Shown here piece after piece: positions 59,451 through 64,000 of a stretch of DNA of 64,000 nucleotides (within the stretch, counting starts at the first letter, position 1; each line of letters opens with the position of its first letter). The notes under the pieces are model-generated. The model was not told the origin of the DNA. It worked only from the letters and a program-made list of their open reading frames with translations, and searched no databases. This DNA comes from Tragulus kanchil (Eukaryota > Chordata > Mammalia > Artiodactyla > Tragulidae), in assembly GCA_022376925.1 (NCBI GenBank), contig JAIOJX010000005.1:89239501-89303500 (forward strand). The letters run 5' to 3'. Both the position numbers and the translations under genes were made by a program.

Positions 59451-60150
59451 ATAAAAACACACTGAGGAACACTGAGATGAAACAGGCACGTTGGTACCAA
59501 GCTGGTAGGAATGGAAAAGGGTCAAAGTTCCTTGGAAGGCAATTTGGCACTAACTATCAAAGTTAAAAATGCATATAGCCTTCAATTCAGTAACCCCACT
59601 TCTGGGAATGTACCCCACAGATAGATAGCACATATAGGAAATAAATAGGTGCTTGATCCTTATTGTAGTGTTTATATTATTGCTATTTATTCTAATTACA
59701 TATTATAATATAATGGTGTATTATAACTATATATTATAATAGAATAATATAAGTATATATTGTTATACTGTTTTATATGATACTATTATTATTGATATTT
59801 ATTGTAGCATTCAATTTATTATATTATTTTGTTATAATTATATTTGATAATGGTATACTAACATGTTATATGTAAATATATATTATTCATCTATATCATT
59901 ATTATTATTGGTATTATAGCTAAAGGTTTAGAAATAACCAAAATATCCATCAGTAAAAGACTGGTTAAATAATTATAATACCTCAACATAACAAAATGTT
60001 ATATAGATGTTTAAAAAATGAGAAAACCCTCTACATATTGATATAGTAGACATTTAATACCATACAGAAGATACATAATTCATATTATATGAAAGTGAAG
60101 AGATTTTTTATATGTGATCTATATTATATATTCATTATGTACCATATATG
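59450..60150 (+). mobile_element. Old L1-type LINE 3' region split by an AT-rich tract
   Basis: L1-like text 'tggtaggaatggaaaagggt' and 'gtaaccccacttctgggaat' resumes as 'gaaataaccaaaatatccat' and 'gactggttaaataattataa'. Between them, at about 59640-59915, lies an expanded AT-rich low-complexity tract. Confidence 0.6.
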
Positions 60151-60171
60151 TACACAAGTGAGAAAGGGAAG

Positions 60172-60425
60172 TTTGGAGAGTGGTTGAAAGCACAGATTCT
60201 AGAGCCAGATTGCCTAAGTCAGGAGCCGGCTCCATCTCTTCCTATCTGTGTCATCTTGGGCAAGCCACTTAGCCTTTCTGAATCTTGATATAATCATCTA
60301 TGAAATGGAAATAATAATAGTACTTATTTTATAGAGTTGATGAGAGTATTAAGTAAGTTAATATGCATCAAACACACAGAACTGTGCCTGGCATACAGCA
60401 GAAAAGAATCATATAAGTGTTACTT
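60172..60425 (+). repeat. MIR SINE, near full length
   Basis: Complete MIR order: 'gagtggttgaaagcacagat', 'gagccagattgcctaagtca', 'gtcatcttgggcaagccact', 'tagcctttctgaatcttgat', 'aataataatagtacttattt', 'gtgcctggcatacagcag'. About 250 bp, the best-preserved MIR here. Confidence 0.9.
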
Positions 60426-60674
60426 ACTTTTATATTCCATTAAGTGAAAACAGCAAAGTTTGGAGGTGTATAATATGCTACATTTTAAAGAAATGTAAGA
60501 AATGAAAGAAATAAGAACCCAATTTATATTTGCTTATTTTTTGGACAGAGTAGCATAAGAAAAATACTTACGGGAGGAGGGGGTGTGGTGCTAGACACAG
60601 ATGGGAGACACTTCTTGAAGTGCGTATCTTTGAATGTCCTGACTTTTTGAGTCTTATGGATTTAATGCCTAGTC

Positions 60675-60742
60675 AAAAACAAACAAACAAACAAACAAAC
60701 AAACATCAGATTGTTAGTTTGGGTTTTTTTTTTTTTTTTTTT
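60675..60742. repeat. (CAAA)n tract and 19-base poly(T)
   Basis: About seven AAAC units at 60675-60705 and an uninterrupted T-run at 60724-60742. Confidence 0.92.
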
Positions 60743-61084
60743 ACTGAAAAAGAGCATGATCCTCAGATTCATGAAAAGTCTGAACTCTGGCTCTACCACA
60801 CACGAGCTCCATAGCCTGGCACAAAATTACAAAATTTATGACTTTTCCAAGGCTGAGATTTCTTTCTCCATAGAAAATCAAGCCCACCAGTAACTGAGAT
60901 ACACCAGTAACATGGCTGATGTGAGGCAGGCTCATGACTTGCTCAGGAAGTGTTAAAGGTGCCTGATTCCACTTGCTCTTCATTTTTACTTTCTTCTGGG
61001 TGACCCCACACACACTGATTCTCCTCCTCCAACTGCCAGCACTCCGGAACCTCAGATCAGATTACCTAAGGATGGAAGAGGAGC

Positions 61085-61275
61085 TCTGGGGTGAAATTAG
61101 AGCAGGGTTCAAATCCCAGCTAAGTGGATTATTAACAACAGCATGGACCTGAGCAATTGGCCTTGGTTTCTTCATTTGTAAAATGGAGACAATGACAACA
61201 TCTCCATCGTGTAGCACTGTTGTAAGAACTAAAAATGATGTTTGTGAAGTGCCCAACTCAGAGGAAGCACTGCAT
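61085..61275 (+). repeat. MIR SINE
   Basis: 'gcagggttcaaatcccagct', 'gacctgagcaattggccttg', 'cttcatttgtaaaatggaga' and 'gtagcactgttgtaagaact' follow MIR in order. Recurs at 62187-62377. Confidence 0.83.
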
Positions 61276-62186
61276 CCACGGGAGTGATTGTGAGGCAGAG
61301 GACAGGAGGAGCTAGGAGAGCATTTTACTGCCTGGGGAACCAAGAGCGTCAGCGGTAAGTGGTCACGTTATTATTCTCAGTGATACAAACAGGGCAGATG
61401 ACACCCCATTTCTCAAAGCATCTAGACTCTGGTGGACAACTAACAAGCCAGCACAGAGAACTAGGGTCATGTTTCTGGGGTAATGCCTGAGTGAGATGGT
61501 TACGGAAGTAAATTAGACACTCAGGCTGTTGATTTAGGGTTTTACTATGTTTTTCCATACTGAAGATGTCCTAGTCTCCAGTTTTTTGAAAGTGTGAGGA
61601 CTTCAGACATGATTTTCATCTAAGGAGGAGGAAAGGAGAAGTCAGGAACCAGATTAAATCCTATCTCTTAGAGGCACATGAAAAGATGTTCAACATTGCT
61701 AATTATTAGAGAAATGAAAATCAAAACTACAATGTGATATCACCTCACACCAACCAGAATGGCTATCACCAAAAAATCCACAAACAAATAAATAATGGAG
61801 AGGGTGTGGAGAGAAGGAAACTCTCCCTACACTGTTGGTGGGAATGTAAACTGGTTCAGCCACTATGAAGAACAACATGGAGGTTCTTTTAAAAACTAAC
61901 GCTAGAGCTACCATAGCCTGGCACAAAATTACAAAATTTATGACTTTTCCAAGGCTGAGATTTCTTTCTCCATAGAAAATCAAGCCCACCAGTAACTGAG
62001 ATACACCAGTAACATGGCTGATGTGAGGCAGGCTCATGACTTGCTCAGGAAGTGTTAAAGGTGCCTGATTCCACTTGCTCTTCATTTTTACTTTCTTCTG
62101 GGTGACCCCACACACACTGATTCTCCTCCTCCAACTGCCAGCACTCCGGAACCTCAGATCAGATTACCTAAGGATGGAAGAGGAGC

Positions 62187-62377
62187 TCTGGGGTGAAATT
62201 AGAGCAGGGTTCAAATCCCAGCTAAGTGGATTATTAACAACAGCATGGACCTGAGCAATTGGCCTTGGTTTCTTCATTTGTAAAATGGAGACAATGACAA
62301 CATCTCCATCGTGTAGCACTGTTGTAAGAACAAAAAATGATGTTTGTGAAGTGCCCAACTCAGAGGAAGCACTGCAT
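62187..62377 (+). repeat. MIR SINE, D18 second copy
   Basis: Duplicate of 61085-61275 at the 1,102-bp offset. Confidence 0.83.
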
Positions 62378-63185
62378 CCACGGGAGTGATTGTGAGGCAG
62401 AGGACAGGAGGAGCTAGGAGAGCATTTTACTGCCTGGGGAACCAAGAGCGTCAGCGGTAAGTGGTCACGTTATTATTCTCAGTGATACAAACAGGGCAGA
62501 TGACACCCCATTTCTCAAAGCATCTAGACTCTGGTGGACAACTAACAAGCCAGCACAGAGAACTAGGGTCATGTTTCTGGGGTAATGCCTGAGTGAGATG
62601 GTTACGGAAGTAAATTAGACACTCAGGCTGTTGATTTAGGGTTTTACTATGTTTTTCCATACTGAAGATGTCCTAGTCTCCAGTTTTTTGAAAGTGTGAG
62701 GACTTCAGACATGATTTTCATCTAAGGAGGAGGAAAGGAGAAGTCAGGAACCAGATTAAATCCTATCTCTTAGAGGCACATGAAAAGATGTTCAACATTG
62801 CTAATTATTAGAGAAATGAAAATCAAAACTACAATGTGATATCACCTCACACCAACCAGAATGGCTATCACCAAAAAATCCACAAACAAATAAATAATGG
62901 AGAGGGTGTGGAGAGAAGGAAACTCTCCCTACACTGTTGGTGGGAATGTAAACTGGTTCAGCCACTATGAAGAACAACATGGAGGTTCTTTTAAAAACTA
63001 ACACTAGAGCTACCATATTTCCCTGGGCATATATTCAGGAAAAAAAAAGCATGACCCAAAAGGGTACATCCACCCCAATGTGCATTGCAGCACTGTTCAC
63101 AATAGCCAAGACACGGAGGCAACTTAAATGTCCATTGACAGTGAAATGGATAAAGAAGATGTGGTACATATATACAATGGAATAT

Positions 63186-63390
63186 TGAAGTGAAAGTGTT
63201 AGTCACTCAGTCATGTCCGACCACTTGTGACCCCACGGACTATAGCCCCCAGGCTCCTTTGTCCACAGGATTCTCCAGGCAAGAATACTAGAGTGGCTTG
63301 CCATTCCCTTCCTGACACAAGGATCAAACCGAGGTCTCCCACATTGCAGGCAGATTCTTTACCATCTGAGCCACCAGAGAAACAGTGGAA
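63186..63390 (-). mobile_element. Bov-A2-type SINE, reverse, inside L1
   Basis: Plus-strand 'gtgaaagtgttagtcactca', 'tcatgtccgaccacttgtga', 'ctccaggcaagaatactaga' and 'catctgagccaccagagaaa' in order. The target site repeats as 'atggaatatt' (63177-63186 and about 63420), with a short stretch of L1-like text between SINE head and second copy. Confidence 0.85.
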
Positions 63391-64000
63391 CAAATAAAGA
63401 ATATGTGGCACCTATATATAATGGAATATTACTCAGTCATTGAAAAGAACAAAACAATACCACTTGCAGCAACATGGATAAGCCTAGGAACTGTCATACT
63501 GGGTGAAGTAAGTCAGACAGAGAGGGAGAAACATTCGTAACATCCCTTATATGTGGACTCTAAAAAGACACGATACAAATGAACTCACAAGATAGAAAGA
63601 GACTCACAGACTTAGAGAATCAATTTGTGATTACAGGGAGTGGAGGAGGGGGAGGGGGAGATGGGATAGTTAAGAAGTTTGGGATGGACGTATACTCACT
63701 GCTATATTTAAAGTAGATAACCAACAAGGACCTACTATACAACACACGGAGAACTCTGCTCAGTGTCATGTGGCAGCCTGGATGGGAGGGGACTTTGCAG
63801 AAGAATGACCATAGGTACATGTATGGCTGAGTTCCTTAGGTGCTGTTCACTTAAAACTATCACAGCATTGCTTGTTAATAGGCTATACCCCAAAACAAAA
63901 TAAAAAGTTAAAAAAATAAATCCTGTCTGCACCATTCACCTGTGCCTGGTCTCTCAATTGATGGAGTGGCAATTGGGCTGCAAGGTGGCTACTAGTGCAT

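Larger units (their letters stand above)
60809..63016. repeat. Tandem direct duplication D18 (unit 1,102 bp)
   Basis: Copy A is 60809-61910 and copy B is 61911-63016, sharing the microhomology ccata. Differences: 'actaaaaatg' near 61230 against 'acaaaaaatg', and 'taacgctag' at copy A's end against 'taacactag'. The duplicate fuses a minus-strand frame into a 138-codon artefact at 61699-62115. Confidence 0.95.
61665..63920 (+). mobile_element. L1 LINE 3' end, interrupted by a Bov-A2 SINE and D18
   Basis: 'aaaagatgttcaacattgct', 'tcacctcacaccaaccagaa', 'actgttggtgggaatgtaaa', 'aagaacaacatggaggttct', then 'cacaatagccaagacacgga' and, after the SINE, 'tggaatattactcagtcatt' and 'ccaacaaggacctactatac'. 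D18's junction splits it at 61910, with MIR and spacer (61911-62760) repeated before the L1 resumes. The frames are broken. Confidence 0.9.

Noticed and set aside
61699..62115. 138-codon minus-strand frame
   Set aside because: It exists only because D18 fuses L1 sequence to the start of copy B. Each half appears separately at 60741-61013 and 62801-63016.
1754..63016. The tandem blocks as real gene or regulatory duplications, or as a satellite family
   Set aside because: Units are unrelated to one another, have near-uniform length and end-clustered errors, and several junctions carry corrupted flank sequence. That pattern fits assembly overlap.

Overview
The window looks like nuclear DNA from a ruminant. 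It carries tRNA-Glu-derived artiodactyl SINEs (heads reading ttccctggtggtccagtgg), Bov-A2/Bov-tA-type SINEs, a BovB (RTE) LINE 3' region, L1 3' ends, and old mammalian MIR, L2, MER5 and MLT1 copies. I cannot name the species. I found no protein-coding exon, rRNA, tRNA gene, CRISPR array or microbial feature. The open reading frames are short, overlap repeats or AT-rich spacer, and mostly occur twice because the DNA beneath them occurs twice.

The dominant structure is a set of 18 direct tandem duplications, each with a unit of about 1.05 to 1.18 kb. They lie at 1754-3883, 4933-7036, 6965-9156, 10105-12310, 13581-15861, 17616-19707, 20690-22803, 24712-27026, 28391-30585, 33564-35716, 39786-41908, 41635-43753, 43376-45675, 47585-49678, 50307-52515, 54151-56493, 56774-58940 and 60809-63016. 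Copies are nearly identical. Their differences are mostly small indels and mismatches, concentrated at the end of copy A or the start of copy B. Several junctions contain a corrupted version of the sequence that flanks the duplication on one side. I read these as unmerged contig-end overlaps or gap-fill errors. Collapsing them removes about 19.8 kb and leaves about 44 kb of genuine sequence.

Layout: 1-13 kb is mostly unassigned intergenic sequence with MIR and SINE fragments. 13-17 kb holds an L1 3' end interrupted by a SINE. 17-24 kb has MIR, Bov-A2, an MLT1 LTR and a second L1 3' end. 24-35 kb is rich in tRNA-Glu SINEs, MLT1 LTRs, MIR and MER5. 35-39.8 kb is the longest stretch without a duplication. 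40-45.7 kb is a chain of three overlapping duplications covering a minus-strand SINE, a Bov-A2 and BovB. 46-54 kb has two SINEs at one target site, L1 3' ends, L2 and MIR. 54-59 kb has a SINE and a possible LTR. 59-64 kb has L1, MIR and Bov-A2.

No genes act together here. The most useful results for a reader are the assembly diagnosis and a SINE subfamily, with long and short forms, that I do not recognise from cattle or sheep. I saw no sign of an undescribed functional system.
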